From positions 310,001 to 374,000 of the forward strand of contig NZ_JACIGJ010000003.1 of the NCBI RefSeq assembly GCF_014197855.1: 64,000 nucleotides of DNA. The letters are read 5' to 3'. Positions 1-8,887 of the stretch are shown here, one piece after another. Within the stretch, counting starts at the first letter, position 1. Every line of letters begins with the position of its first letter. The position numbers were made by a program, and so were the translations under genes. Source of the DNA: Roseospira marina. Lineage in GTDB: Bacteria; Pseudomonadota; Alphaproteobacteria; Rhodospirillales; Rhodospirillaceae. The notes below the pieces were generated by a model. It searched no databases, was not told the origin of the DNA, and worked only from the letters and a program-made list of their open reading frames with translations.

Positions 1-1
1 G

Positions 2-820
2 CCGGGCCGTGTCGCCGGGGGGGAGATCCGGCTGGACGGCCGACGCATCGACGGCCTGACCGCGGACCAATGGCGCAAAGTGCGCGGCCGCGAGATCGGC
101 GCCGTGTTCCAGGACCCGCTGACCAGCCTGAACCCGTTGTACACCGTCGGCCGCCAGCTTGCGGAGACGATCCGGACCCACATCCCCATGAGCGAGCGCG
201 CCGCCCGGGCCCGCGCACTGGAGCTGTTGCAGGAGGTCGGCATCCCGGGGGCGAAGGACCGCCTGGACGCCTACCCGCACCAGTTCTCGGGCGGCATGCG
301 CCAGCGCGTCGTCATCGCCCTGGCCCTCTGCGCCGGCCCACGCCTGATCCTGGCCGACGAGCCGACCACGGCGCTGGACGTCTCGATCCAAGCGCAGATC
401 ACGGCCCTGCTGAAGCGCCTGTGCCGCGAGCACGACACCGCCGTGATGCTCATCACCCACGACATGGGCGTGATCGCGGAAACCGCCGACCGCGTCGCGG
501 TGCTCTACAGCGGCCGGGTGGCCGAGGTTGGGCCGGTCGACGATGTGGTCAACCGCCCCCGCCATCCCTACACCGAGGGCCTGATGGCCTGCATCCCGAC
601 TTTGCACGCGCGCCCCGCCCGGCTGGCGCAGATCGAGGGCAGCATGCCGTCGCTGCGGGCGATCCCCACCGGCTGCGCCTTCCACCCCCGCTGTCCGCGC
701 GCGCATGATCGCTGCGTGGCCGAACGCCCCCCCCTGTTTGAGAACCCGCCGTCGGCGGCGGCCTGCTGGCTGTGGGCGCCGAACGCGGACCGGACCGCCG
801 CCGTGAGCGCGCCCTCATGA
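2..820 (+). CDS. Peptide-type ABC transporter ATPase (DppD/OppD family), 5' partial
   Basis: This is the cytoplasmic ATPase of a di/oligopeptide importer, cut by the left edge of the window, so the Walker A loop lies outside. The remainder shows the Q-loop (FQDP near 107-118), the ABC signature SGGMRQR, Walker B ILADEP, the D-loop and the switch histidine in ITHD. The C-terminus carries the oligopeptide-transporter zinc-finger-like motif CAFHPRCP followed by DRC, which is diagnostic of the OppD/DppD/NikD group. The stop overlaps the start of the next ATPase by four bases (ATGA), so the two are translationally coupled. The family also imports nickel, glutathione and antimicrobial peptides, so the substrate cannot be fixed from this fragment. 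Confidence 0.95.
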   Translation, partial: PGRVAGGEIRLDGRRIDGLTADQWRKVRGREIGAVFQDPLTSLNPLYTVGRQLAETIRTHIPMSERAARARALELLQEVGIPGAKDRLDAYPHQFSGGMRQRVVIALALCAGPRLILADEPTTALDVSIQAQITALLKRLCREHDTAVMLITHDMGVIAETADRVAVLYSGRVAEVGPVDDVVNRPRHPYTEGLMACIPTLHARPARLAQIEGSMPSLRAIPTGCAFHPRCPRAHDRCVAERPPLFENPPSAAACWLWAPNADRTAAVSAPS

Positions 821-1926
821 CCGCGCCCACAGTACCGCCGGCCCCCAACACCGACGATCCAGCGCCCTTGGTGCGGTTGCGCGGCCTGAGCAAGCATTTC
901 GACCTGTCGCCGCCGCTGCTGTCCCGCCTGCTGGAGGGCAAACGCCGCCGCGTGCTCAAGGCCGTAGACGGCCTCGACCTAGACATCGCGCGCGGCCGCA
1001 CCACGGCGCTGGTGGGCGAGTCCGGCTGCGGCAAGTCCACGGTCGCCCGCATGCTGGTCACGCTGTACACGCCCACAGCGGGGGATTTGGAGTTCGAGGG
1101 CACGGAGATCGGTCGTCTGTCCGACCGCCGGGCGCTGGCGCCGTTCCGCCGCCGCATGCAGATGATCTTTCAGGATCCGTTCGCCAGCCTCAACCCACGC
1201 TGGCGGGTCGGGCGCATCATCGCCGAGCCGATCCGGGCGCATGGCCTGATGGATGACACAACGGCCATCCGGCGGCGGGTGGGCATGCTGCTGGAGCACG
1301 TCGGCCTGCGCGCCGCCGATGCCGAGCGCTTCCCGCACGAGTTCTCGGGCGGCCAACGCCAGCGGCTGTCGATCGCCCGGGCGCTGGCGTCCAAGCCGCA
1401 TTTCCTGGTGTGCGACGAACCGACCAGCGCGCTCGACGTCTCGGTGCAGGCGCAGATCCTCAACCTGCTGCGCGATCTGCAACGGGAGTTGGGCCTGACC
1501 TACCTGGTCATCACCCACGATCTGGCCGTGGTGCGCTTCATCGCCGACACCATCGGGGTGATGTACCTCGGGCGGCTGTGCGAGGTGGCCCCGGCCGACC
1601 GCCTGTTCGCCGCCCCGCGCCACCCCTATACCCGGCTTCTGATCGAGACGGTGCCCGACCTGCGCGCCCCGGACCGGGACCGCAAGCCCATGGCCGGCGA
1701 GGTGCCGAGCCCGCTCGACCCGCCGCCCGGCTGCGCGTTCCACACGCGCTGCCCTCTGGCGAACGACCGCTGTCGGACCGAACGCCCGGCCCTGCGGCCG
1801 CACGGCGAGGGCCAGGCGAACGATGGGGGCGCCGTCGCGTGTCACGCGGTGGAGGAGCGGCGCCTGCCCGCGTGGGCGCCGGGCTCGATGTTGGTGTCGG
1901 GGTCAAACGCGGACCGCACCGGCTGA
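817..1926 (+). CDS. Peptide-type ABC transporter ATPase (DppF/OppF family)
   Basis: This is the second ATPase of the same importer (369 residues). Walker A GESGCGKST is at residues 67-75, the signature FSGGQRQR and Walker B FLVCDEP follow, and the C-terminal CAFHTRCP...DRC motif matches the OppF/DppF group. The ATG at 817 was chosen because it overlaps the stop of the upstream ATPase as ATGA, although the frame is open further upstream. An insertion of about 20 residues (PPLLSRLLEGKRRR) between strand one and the Walker A region is typical of this subfamily. Together the two ATPases would power permease and binding subunits encoded to the left of the window. Confidence 0.95.
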   Translation: MTAPTVPPAPNTDDPAPLVRLRGLSKHFDLSPPLLSRLLEGKRRRVLKAVDGLDLDIARGRTTALVGESGCGKSTVARMLVTLYTPTAGDLEFEGTEIGRLSDRRALAPFRRRMQMIFQDPFASLNPRWRVGRIIAEPIRAHGLMDDTTAIRRRVGMLLEHVGLRAADAERFPHEFSGGQRQRLSIARALASKPHFLVCDEPTSALDVSVQAQILNLLRDLQRELGLTYLVITHDLAVVRFIADTIGVMYLGRLCEVAPADRLFAAPRHPYTRLLIETVPDLRAPDRDRKPMAGEVPSPLDPPPGCAFHTRCPLANDRCRTERPALRPHGEGQANDGGAVACHAVEERRLPAWAPGSMLVSGSNADRTG

Positions 1927-1936
1927 TCCTGGGCGG

Positions 1937-1987
1937 TCACGGCTGCGTGGCCAGCCACGGGTTTTCACGGCTGCGTGGCCAGCCACG
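1937..1987. repeat. Tandem 23-bp direct repeat, period 28 bp
   Basis: Two identical 23-base copies occupy 1937-1959 and 1965-1987, separated by five bases. On the minus strand each copy spells the last residues WLATQP and the stop of the small gene at 1965-2108. The pattern therefore looks like a tandem duplication of the 3' end of that gene, leaving a second out-of-use copy just after the stop. Confidence 0.9.
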
Positions 1988-2108
1988 CCAGGGCGGCCTC
2001 GACCGTGTCGGCCGGGCGGAATACCACCGCGACACCGGCCGCACCAAAAATCTCGGTCACGAGGGCGCCGAGGGCCCCCGCGCCCTCGGTGTCCGACCGA
2101 TAGCACAT
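1965..2108 (-). CDS. Small protein, 47 residues, downstream of a GNAT gene
   Basis: A short frame begins two bases after the stop of the GNAT gene (TGA-CG-ATG), the spacing expected for translational re-initiation. The product is acidic to neutral with an alternating helix/strand look (GAGALGALVTEIFGAAG, then VAVVFRPADTVEAALAWLA). The ending resembles the last strand and helix of STAS-like proteins, where a VF..xxEALAWL motif is common, but the match is too short for a family call. It could be a genuine small protein or the surviving tail of a longer gene. The ending is duplicated by the neighbouring tandem repeat. I do not recognise a function. Confidence 0.4.
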   Translation of the reverse strand: MCYRSDTEGAGALGALVTEIFGAAGVAVVFRPADTVEAALAWLATQP

Positions 2109-2110
2109 CG

Positions 2111-2611
2111 TCAGGTGTCGCGGGTGTATTCCACGAACGCCACGGCCTTGTCGTCCGGACCATAGTCCGCATGCCCGACCACGCGGAACCCGATCGCCGT
2201 GTGGAAGGCCATCGATCCCGGGTTCGGCGGCCGCTCGTTCACCTCGGCCAGCACGAAGCCGTAGCCCTCGGCATGGGCGGTGTCGATGACCGCCCGGTAC
2301 AGCGCGCGTCCGACGCCGCGGCCCCGTGCGCGCGGCGTCACAACCACCCGATCCACATAGAGAAATTGAGCGCGGTGGTTGGACACCCAGCGATAATTCC
2401 GACTGTCATAATCCCGGCCGGGCGGCAGGGCGAGCACGAACCCAAGCAGCGTACCATCGTCGCCGTGCGCCCCGGCCGCCAGGGCGGACATGGCGACCAG
2501 ATCGGTCAGAGCGGCCGTGTCCAGTTCGTTGACGTTGGGCAGCGCGGCGTTGTTCAGGGCCAGCGCGGCGGAAAAGTCGTCGGGGGCCAGGGGGCGCGGA
2601 GGCAGAGGCAT
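2111..2611 (-). CDS. GNAT family N-acetyltransferase
   Basis: This 166-residue protein has the GNAT fold core: strand 4 LYVDRVVVTP (about 84-93), the acetyl-CoA pyrophosphate loop RARGRGVGR (94-102), and a later GFRVVG strand followed by a C-terminal YTRDT tail. An ATG at 2611 gives the standard length for a single-domain GNAT. The region before it is poorly conserved-looking and arginine-rich, so I did not extend the gene. The acceptor is unknown. It is followed, two bases after its stop, by a possible small coupled gene. Confidence 0.85.
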   Translation of the reverse strand: MPLPPRPLAPDDFSAALALNNAALPNVNELDTAALTDLVAMSALAAGAHGDDGTLLGFVLALPPGRDYDSRNYRWVSNHRAQFLYVDRVVVTPRARGRGVGRALYRAVIDTAHAEGYGFVLAEVNERPPNPGSMAFHTAIGFRVVGHADYGPDDKAVAFVEYTRDT

Positions 2612-2766
2612 TATACGGTCACCAATTTGATATGCGCCGGGAGCATACGCGGGCGGGCGCCCCTGCGCCAGCCTCTTGACGGCGCGGGCCCGGCCCCCTC
2701 TTGAGGCCCCGTCGGCGCACTGGCCGCCCCTTGGCAACCGGGGCCGCGAGGGGCACACTCCGCGTC

Positions 2767-3471
2767 ATGTCCACGTCAACGTCTCCGTCTGCCGTATCGC
2801 GGCCGGCATTCATCGCCCGCCTGCTGGATGGGTTCGGCCCGCTCGGCACGCTAGAGCCCGAGGCGCGCCGCCTGCTGGAGCAGAATGTGCGCCCGGCCAC
2901 CATCTCGGCCGGCAGCGTGCTGTTCCGCGACGGCGACGCCTGCGAGTCCTTCACCCTGGTGCTGGAGGGCCGGGTGCGCGTGCAGAAGGTCTCCGAAACC
3001 GGGCGCCAGATCGTGCTGTACCGGGTCGAGCCTGGGCAGACCTGTGTGCTGACCACCAACGCCCTGTTGGCCGCCCTGCCCTACGGCGCCGAGGGTGTGA
3101 CCGAAACCGACGTCGCCGCCGCCGTGCTGTCGGTGGGCCCGTTCCAGGCGCTTCTGGCAACCTCGGCTGTGTTCCGGCGCTTCGTCTTTTCCGCCTACGC
3201 CACCCGGATCGGCGACCTGTTGATGCTGATCGACGAGGTTGCGTTCGGCCGTATCGATATGCGTCTGGCGCAACTCCTCTTGACCCGCGCGGATGCGTCG
3301 GGAATCGTGGTCGCGACCCACCAGGATTTGGCGATCGAGCTGGGCTCCGCCCGCGAGGTCATCAGCCGTCAGATCAAGGACTTCGAACGCCGGGGATGGG
3401 TCACCGCCGCCCGCGGTCACGTCATGGTCGAGGACCGGGCCGCGTTGGATGGTCTGCGTCGACGGGGGTGA
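2767..3471 (+). CDS. Crp/Fnr family transcriptional regulator
   Basis: This 234-residue protein has an N-terminal cyclic-nucleotide-binding-like barrel (about 40-130), a long dimer helix, and a C-terminal winged helix with the recognition motif HQDLAIELGSAREVISRQ at about 185-202. Only two cysteines are present (C59, C93), so it lacks the four-cysteine cluster of oxygen-sensing FNR. The effector is unknown. The ATG at 2767 was chosen because the barrel starts soon after and the upstream extension is basic and low in complexity. A DUF2892 gene follows 83 bases later in the same direction. This pairing is common in proteobacteria, where such regulators control the membrane protein. Confidence 0.9.
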   Translation: MSTSTSPSAVSRPAFIARLLDGFGPLGTLEPEARRLLEQNVRPATISAGSVLFRDGDACESFTLVLEGRVRVQKVSETGRQIVLYRVEPGQTCVLTTNALLAALPYGAEGVTETDVAAAVLSVGPFQALLATSAVFRRFVFSAYATRIGDLLMLIDEVAFGRIDMRLAQLLLTRADASGIVVATHQDLAIELGSAREVISRQIKDFERRGWVTAARGHVMVEDRAALDGLRRRG

Positions 3472-3554
3472 AGCCGGCCAAGGTACTGCATTCGTCCCGG
3501 GATCGGCACCGGGTGCTTGTGCCCGAGTCGCTGGTCCGATGAAGGAGACCGACG

Positions 3555-3755
3555 ATGTTCGACTTCGAGAGGAACGTGGGCTTTTACGACAGCATCGCCC
3601 GCATCGTCATTGGCATGGTCTTGATCGCGGGCGCCGTGTTCGGTGGTCCGTCGATGATTGTGGGCTGGGTGGGTGTCGTCCCGCTGGCAACCGGCCTGAT
3701 GGGCAAATGCCCGATGTATAAGTTCATGGGCTTCGACACGATCAAGTACAGCTGA
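3555..3755 (+). CDS. DUF2892 (YgaP-type) small membrane protein
   Basis: This 66-residue protein has two hydrophobic segments (roughly 15-34 and 37-56) and the family ending GLMGKCPMYKFMGF with its CP motif. A strong ribosome site (GAAGGAGA) lies just before the ATG. DUF2892 is the membrane module of YgaP, where it is fused to a rhodanese and linked to persulfide or sulfide handling. Stand-alone versions are often next to Crp/Fnr or ArsR regulators. A second DUF2892 gene lies at 62722-62928 beside an ArsR regulator. Confidence 0.9.
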   Translation: MFDFERNVGFYDSIARIVIGMVLIAGAVFGGPSMIVGWVGVVPLATGLMGKCPMYKFMGFDTIKYS

Positions 3756-3863
3756 GGTCACCGACCGCTGAGCCGACCGCCCTTGGCCCCGGTCCGCCGG
3801 GGTCGAGGGTGCCTGTGCGGGGGCGTTACGCCAGCGCCGCCCGGCGTGACACCGACGAGGATT

Positions 3864-3972
3864 TCATCCCGACCGAGCGAAATGAGCGAAGGGATCTGGA
3901 CCGGCTGCGCGCATCCCTCCGTCTCACACAACCGCCCGAGATCCCTCGCGCCCTGCGGGCGCCTCGGGATGA
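3864..3972. repeat. REP-like intergenic inverted-repeat element
   Basis: The 404-base gap between 3756 and 4159 has no gene. It contains an imperfect inverted repeat. The left end TCATCCCGA...AGGGATCT (3864-3897) is mirrored by AGATCCCT...TCGGGATGA (3939-3972), with matching 9-base and 8-base terminal blocks. The right half also folds by itself (ATCCC and GCGCCC stems at 3941-3970). This looks like a repetitive extragenic palindrome. A separate six-base-pair hairpin, CCCCGG-TCCG-CCGGGG at 3787-3802, may terminate the upstream DUF2892 transcript, but no T-tract follows. Confidence 0.6.
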
Positions 3973-4159
3973 GGCCAGGGCCGCCAACGTCGGAACAGGC
4001 CGTTACGCCCCCAACCCCCACCAGAAACGTCAGACATCCTGTCCCGTTTGCGCGGTGGGGCGGGGTGCGCTAAACTGACTGCGAGTGTTGGGTATTGGCG
4101 CGACGGCCCGACCCGGCCCACATGATGACGTGTCCCCCTCGCCGCAGGAGGTTCCCGCC

Positions 4160-7100
4160 ATGACCGCGCTGTCTCCCCTCCCGATGGATCAGGTCACGCT
4201 GGACGACAAGTACAGCCAGCCGAACGGCCGGGTGTTCCTGACCGGCATCCAGGCCCTGACCCGCCTGCTGCTGGCCCAGCGCCAGCGCGACAAAGCGGCC
4301 GGCCTCAATACGGGCGGGTTCGTCAGCGGCTATCGCGGCTCCCCCCTCGGCGCCTACGACAAGGAACTGTGGAAGGCGAAACCGTACCTGGAGGCGGAGA
4401 ACATCCACTTCCAGCCCGGCGTGAACGAGGATCTGGCCGCCACCGCCGTCTGGGGCACACAGCAGGTCCATTTGTTCCCCGGCGCGCAGGTCGATGGCGT
4501 GTTCGGCGTCTGGTACGGCAAGGGCCCGGGCGTGGACCGCAGCGGCGACGTGTTCAAGCACGGCAACATGGCCGGCACCGCACCCCACGGCGGCGTGCTG
4601 CTGATCGCGGGCGACGACCACGCCGCCAAGTCCTCCACCATCGCCCACCAGTCCGAACACGCCCTGTCGGGCGCGCAGATCCCGGTGCTCAACCCGGCGG
4701 GCGTCGACGAGGTGGTGGAGTACGGCCTGCTCGGGATCGCCATGAGCCGCTACGCCGGCGTCTGGGTGGCCATGAAGGCGATCAGCGAGACCTGCGACAG
4801 CGGCGGCGCGGTGGACATCGACCCGCTGGCGCTGGAGATCGTCACCCCGACCGACTTCGAGGTCCCGCCCGACGGGGTCCATATCCGTTGGCCGGACACC
4901 CCGCTGGCGCAGGAATACCGCCTGATGCGGACCAAGATTTACGCGGCCCTCGCCTTCGCCCGCGCCAACCGCATCGACCGGGTGATCTTCGACAGCCCGG
5001 AGCCGCGCCTGGGCATCGTCGCCTCCGGCAAGGCGTACAAGGACGTGCGGCAGGCGCTGGCCGACCTGGGCATCACGGAGCGCGTCGCCCGCGACATGGG
5101 CATCCGGCTGTACAAGGTGGGCATGCCCTGGCCGTTGGAGCGCGACGGCATCCGCCGCTTCGCCGAAGGGCTGGAGGAAATCCTGGTCGTCGAGGAAAAG
5201 CGCGCCCTGATCGAAAACCAGCTCAAGGAGCAGCTTTATAATTGGCGGGAGGACGTGCGCCCCCGCATCGTCGGCAAGTTCGACGAAGCCGGCAGTTGGA
5301 TCCTGCCCTCTGCCGGGGAACTGACCCCGGCCATGGTCGCCCGCGCCATCGCCGGGCAGCTCCGACGCTTCGTCACGCTGGACACCATGGAGCAGCGCCT
5401 CGCCTGGCTGGAGCGCAAGGAGGCCGAACTCTCCGAAAAGACGGCGCCGACCAAGCGGCTGCCGTACTACTGCTCCGGCTGCCCGCACAACACCTCGACC
5501 AAGGTACCGGAGGGCAGCGCCGGCCTCGCCGGCATCGGCTGCCACTACATGGTCACCTGGATGCCGGAGCGGAACACCAAGACCTTCACCCACATGGGCG
5601 GCGAAGGGGCGAACTGGGTCGGCCTGGCGCCGTTCACCGAAACGCGGCACATGTTCGTGAACCTGGGCGACGGCACGTACTTCCATTCGGGGTCGCTGGC
5701 GATCCGGCAGGCGGTCGCGGCCGGGGCCAATGTGACCTACAAGCTGCTGTACAACGACGCCGTGGCCATGACGGGCGGTCAGCCGGTGGACGGCACCCTG
5801 ACCGTGCCGCAGATCGCCCACCAGTTGGAGGGCGAAGGGGCCAAGCGCATCGCCCTGGTCTCCGATGATCCCGAAAAGTACACCGGGGCCGACCTGCCCC
5901 CGGGCACCACGGTACATCACCGCGACGACCTGGACGCCGTGCAGCGGGACCTTCGGGAGGTCGCGGGCGTCACCGTGCTGATCTACGACCAGACCTGTGC
6001 GGCCGAGAAGCGCCGCCGCCGCAAGCGCGGCCAGATGGTCGATCCGGACGTGCGGGTGGTCATCAACGAGGCCGTCTGCGAGGGCTGCGGCGATTGCGGT
6101 GTGCAGTCGAACTGCGTGTCCATCGTGCCGGTGGAGACCGAGTTCGGCCGCAAGCGGGCCATCGACCAGTCGACATGCAACAAGGACGTCTCCTGCGTCA
6201 AAGGCTTCTGCCCCAGCTTCGTCACCGTTTCGGGCGTCACGCCGAAGAAACGCACCGCCAAGGCCGGCCCGGCCGGTCCGGACGACGGATTCCCCGCCCT
6301 GCCGGAGCCGGAAACGGAGATCACGCAGGCGGCCCCCTACGACATCCTCATCACCGGCATCGGCGGTACCGGTGTCGTGACCATCGGCGCCATCCTGGGC
6401 ATGGCCGCGCATCTGGAAGGCAAGGGCGTCTCCGTGCTCGACCAGACCGGGCTGGCGCAGAAGAACGGCGCCGTGGTCAGCCATGTGCGGCTGGCGCGGC
6501 GCGATCAGGATATCCACGCCGTCCGCATCGCCGCCGGCAACACCAACCTGCTGCTCGGTTGCGACATGGTGACGGCGGCGGGCGCGGATGTGCTGGAGAA
6601 GATGCGCCGCCGCCTGACCGTCGCGGTGCTGAACGCGCATCAAGTGATGACCGCCGACTTCACCCAGCACCCGGATACGATCTACCCGGACCAGCGCCTC
6701 CGCGACACCATCGTCGATGCGGCGAAGGAGACGCTGTATGTGGACGCGACCCGCGTCGCCACCGCCTTACTGGGCGACAGCATCACGGCCAACCTGTTCA
6801 TGGTGGGCTATGCGTGGCAGAAGGGCCTGATCCCCATCGGACGGGCCGCCATCGAACGCGCGGTGACGCTGAACGGCGCGGCGGTGCGGGCGAACCTGGA
6901 CGCCTTCCTGTGGGGTCGGCGCATGGCCGAGCAGCCGGAGCGGGTGCTGGCCCTGGTCGGCCCAACGGCGGAAACCACCGGTGACCGCCGCCTGTCGGAC
7001 ACCCTGGACGAGCGCATCGAGCGCCGCGCGGCGTCTCTGCGTGCCTACCAGAACGGGGGTCACGCCAAGCGGTACCGCAAGGCCGTGGCGCGCATCCGGG

Positions 7101-7663
7101 CGGCCGAATCCCGCGTGGTCGGGCCGGATGAGACACGGCTGACGGATGCCGTGGCCCGCGCGCTGTTCAAGCTGATGAGTCCCAAGGACGAGTACGAGGT
7201 GGCCCGCCTGTACACCGATGGCCGGTTCCAGGCGATGCTGGCCGAGCGGTTCGAGGGCGGCACGCCCCGCGCGCGCGTCCACCTCGCCCCGCCGCTGTTC
7301 GCAAAGCGGGACCCCCGCACCGGCCATCTGATCAAGCGGGAGTACGGCCCTTGGGTGTTCGGGGCCTTCCGCGTGCTGGCGCGGTTGAAGGCGTTGCGCG
7401 GCACGCCGCTGGATCCGTTCGGCCGCACAGCGGAGCGGGTGATGCAGCGCCGCCTGCTCGCCGACTACCGGACCCTTCTGGACCGGCTGGCGGAGGGCCT
7501 GACGGCGGACAACCACGCCACCGCCGTCGCCCTGGCCGCGCTGCCGCTGGAAATGCGCGGCTTCGGCCATGTGCTGGAGGCCAACGTGGCGGCCGCCCAG
7601 GCGAAGGAGGCGGACCTCCTCGCCTCCTTCGACACCCCCGCCCCCCGTCTGGCGGCGGAGTAG
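4160..7663 (+). CDS. Indolepyruvate:ferredoxin oxidoreductase, fused alpha-beta subunits
   Basis: This 1167-residue enzyme oxidatively decarboxylates aryl-pyruvates (from aromatic amino acid transamination) to aryl-acetyl-CoA with thiamine diphosphate, reducing ferredoxin. The N-terminal pyrimidine-binding half carries GFVSGYRGSPLG. The TPP domain is around residues 440-600 and includes LPYYCSGCPHNTS and THMGGEGANW. A cysteine cluster starting VCEGCGDCG near residue 640 and continuing to CNKDVSCVKGFCP binds iron-sulfur. The gamma-type domain starts at about 728 with ITGIGGTGVVTIG. The archaeal enzyme is split into IorA and IorB, and the fused form is usual in alphaproteobacteria. The ATG follows a GCAGGAGG ribosome site. 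Its role may be aromatic amino acid catabolism or phenylacetate-type metabolism. Confidence 0.95.
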   Translation: MTALSPLPMDQVTLDDKYSQPNGRVFLTGIQALTRLLLAQRQRDKAAGLNTGGFVSGYRGSPLGAYDKELWKAKPYLEAENIHFQPGVNEDLAATAVWGTQQVHLFPGAQVDGVFGVWYGKGPGVDRSGDVFKHGNMAGTAPHGGVLLIAGDDHAAKSSTIAHQSEHALSGAQIPVLNPAGVDEVVEYGLLGIAMSRYAGVWVAMKAISETCDSGGAVDIDPLALEIVTPTDFEVPPDGVHIRWPDTPLAQEYRLMRTKIYAALAFARANRIDRVIFDSPEPRLGIVASGKAYKDVRQALADLGITERVARDMGIRLYKVGMPWPLERDGIRRFAEGLEEILVVEEKRALIENQLKEQLYNWREDVRPRIVGKFDEAGSWILPSAGELTPAMVARAIAGQLRRFVTLDTMEQRLAWLERKEAELSEKTAPTKRLPYYCSGCPHNTSTKVPEGSAGLAGIGCHYMVTWMPERNTKTFTHMGGEGANWVGLAPFTETRHMFVNLGDGTYFHSGSLAIRQAVAAGANVTYKLLYNDAVAMTGGQPVDGTLTVPQIAHQLEGEGAKRIALVSDDPEKYTGADLPPGTTVHHRDDLDAVQRDLREVAGVTVLIYDQTCAAEKRRRRKRGQMVDPDVRVVINEAVCEGCGDCGVQSNCVSIVPVETEFGRKRAIDQSTCNKDVSCVKGFCPSFVTVSGVTPKKRTAKAGPAGPDDGFPALPEPETEITQAAPYDILITGIGGTGVVTIGAILGMAAHLEGKGVSVLDQTGLAQKNGAVVSHVRLARRDQDIHAVRIAAGNTNLLLGCDMVTAAGADVLEKMRRRLTVAVLNAHQVMTADFTQHPDTIYPDQRLRDTIVDAAKETLYVDATRVATALLGDSITANLFMVGYAWQKGLIPIGRAAIERAVTLNGAAVRANLDAFLWGRRMAEQPERVLALVGPTAETTGDRRLSDTLDERIERRAASLRAYQNGGHAKRYRKAVARIRAAESRVVGPDETRLTDAVARALFKLMSPKDEYEVARLYTDGRFQAMLAERFEGGTPRARVHLAPPLFAKRDPRTGHLIKREYGPWVFGAFRVLARLKALRGTPLDPFGRTAERVMQRRLLADYRTLLDRLAEGLTADNHATAVALAALPLEMRGFGHVLEANVAAAQAKEADLLASFDTPAPRLAAE

Positions 7664-7665
7664 GC

Positions 7666-7680
7666 GCCCGGCCTCCGGGC
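7666..7680. terminator. Shared hairpin between convergent genes
   Basis: GCCCGG-CCT-CCGGGC is a perfect six-base-pair stem with a three-base loop. It fills almost the whole 18-base gap between the stop of the oxidoreductase (7661-7663) and the stop of nhaA on the other strand (7682-7684). The symmetrical position suggests a bidirectional terminator, although neither side has a clear T-tract. Confidence 0.55.
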
Positions 7681-7681
7681 C

Positions 7682-8887
7682 TTAGGACTCGGCGGTCAGC
7701 GGGGTGGCGCCCACGTCGCGGGCCTTGGGCGCCACGAACCGCAGCACGACGTACCCGGCCAACCCGGACAGGATCGAGCCACCCAGCACACCCAGCCGGA
7801 CGTCGTCGGCGTAGTCCGGTGTGTGCTCGAACGCCAGGGTGCCGATGAACAGGCTCATGGTGAAGCCGATACCGGTCAGCAGCGCCACGCCGTAAATATG
7901 GCTCCAGGTCACATCCTCAGGCAGCTTGCACAACCGCAGCGCCTTGCCCAGCCATAGGAAGCCCATGACCCCAATCTGCTTGCCCACGAACAGGCCGAGC
8001 GCGATACCCAGCGGCACCGGCGCCAGCAACGCGGCCGGGGTCAGCCCTTGCAGGGACACGCCGGCGTTGGCGAAAGCGAACAGCGGCAGGATGGCATAGG
8101 CCACCCAGGGGTGCAGTTCATGCTCGAGATGCCCGGCGAGATCCTTGTGGTCCTTGCCGCGCTCGCCCAACGGAATGGCCAGCGCCAGCGCGACGCCCGC
8201 CAGCGTGGCATGCACCCCGCTTTTCAGCACGCAGACCCACAGGATGATGCCGACGAGCACATAGGGTGCGACCTTGCGGACCCCGGCCACGTTCAACGTG
8301 ATCAGCACCGCCACGCAGCCCAGGCCGGCGTACAGCGCCACCAGAGACAGGTCCTCGGTGTAGAACAGCGCGATGATGATGATGGCGCCCAGGTCGTCGA
8401 TGATCGCCAGGGCCGTCAGAAAGATCTTCATCGACAGCGGCGCGCGGGAGCCCAGCAGCATCAAGATGCCCAGCGCGAACGCGATATCCGTGGCGGCGGG
8501 AATCGCCCAGCCCCGGCTGGTGACCGGATCCGTGAAATTGAACACCAAGTACACCAGCGCCGGCATCACCATGCCGCCGATGGCGGCGATCAGGGGCAGC
8601 GCGGCCTTGGAGGGCGAGGATAGCTCGCCCTGGACCACCTCGCGTTTGATCTCCAGGCCCACGAGCAGGAAGAACACGGCCATCAGGCCGTCGTTCACCC
8701 AATGGATCAGCGTCTTGTCGAGGGAGTAGTCCCCGAACCCGATGATGAGGTGGGTCTCGAAAAACGCGGTGTAATAGGACGCGACGGGCGAATTGGCCAC
8801 GATCAGGGCCAGGGCGGCGGCGATCATCAGAAGGATGCCGCCCGAGGCCTCCATGCGCAGGAAGTTTCGGATCGCGGTCAGGGGCAT
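7682..8887 (-). CDS. nhaA: Na+/H+ antiporter NhaA
   Basis: This 401-residue inner membrane protein exchanges sodium or lithium for protons and protects against salt and alkaline pH. The ion-binding aspartate pair of NhaA is visible as AIIDDLGAI. N-terminal FLRMEASGGILLM and the later AIPAATDIAFALG segment are family signatures, and about twelve hydrophobic segments can be counted. The ATG at 8887 has a GGAG eight bases upstream. A TTG six bases earlier is less likely. The gene is divergent from the FAD oxidoreductase and probably has its own leader (see 8888-9201). Confidence 0.95.
   Translation of the reverse strand: MPLTAIRNFLRMEASGGILLMIAAALALIVANSPVASYYTAFFETHLIIGFGDYSLDKTLIHWVNDGLMAVFFLLVGLEIKREVVQGELSSPSKAALPLIAAIGGMVMPALVYLVFNFTDPVTSRGWAIPAATDIAFALGILMLLGSRAPLSMKIFLTALAIIDDLGAIIIIALFYTEDLSLVALYAGLGCVAVLITLNVAGVRKVAPYVLVGIILWVCVLKSGVHATLAGVALALAIPLGERGKDHKDLAGHLEHELHPWVAYAILPLFAFANAGVSLQGLTPAALLAPVPLGIALGLFVGKQIGVMGFLWLGKALRLCKLPEDVTWSHIYGVALLTGIGFTMSLFIGTLAFEHTPDYADDVRLGVLGGSILSGLAGYVVLRFVAPKARDVGATPLTAES

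Noticed and set aside
14-820. Possible complete gene at the left edge
   Set aside because: The frame is open to the edge and lacks Walker A, so the gene is truncated by the window.
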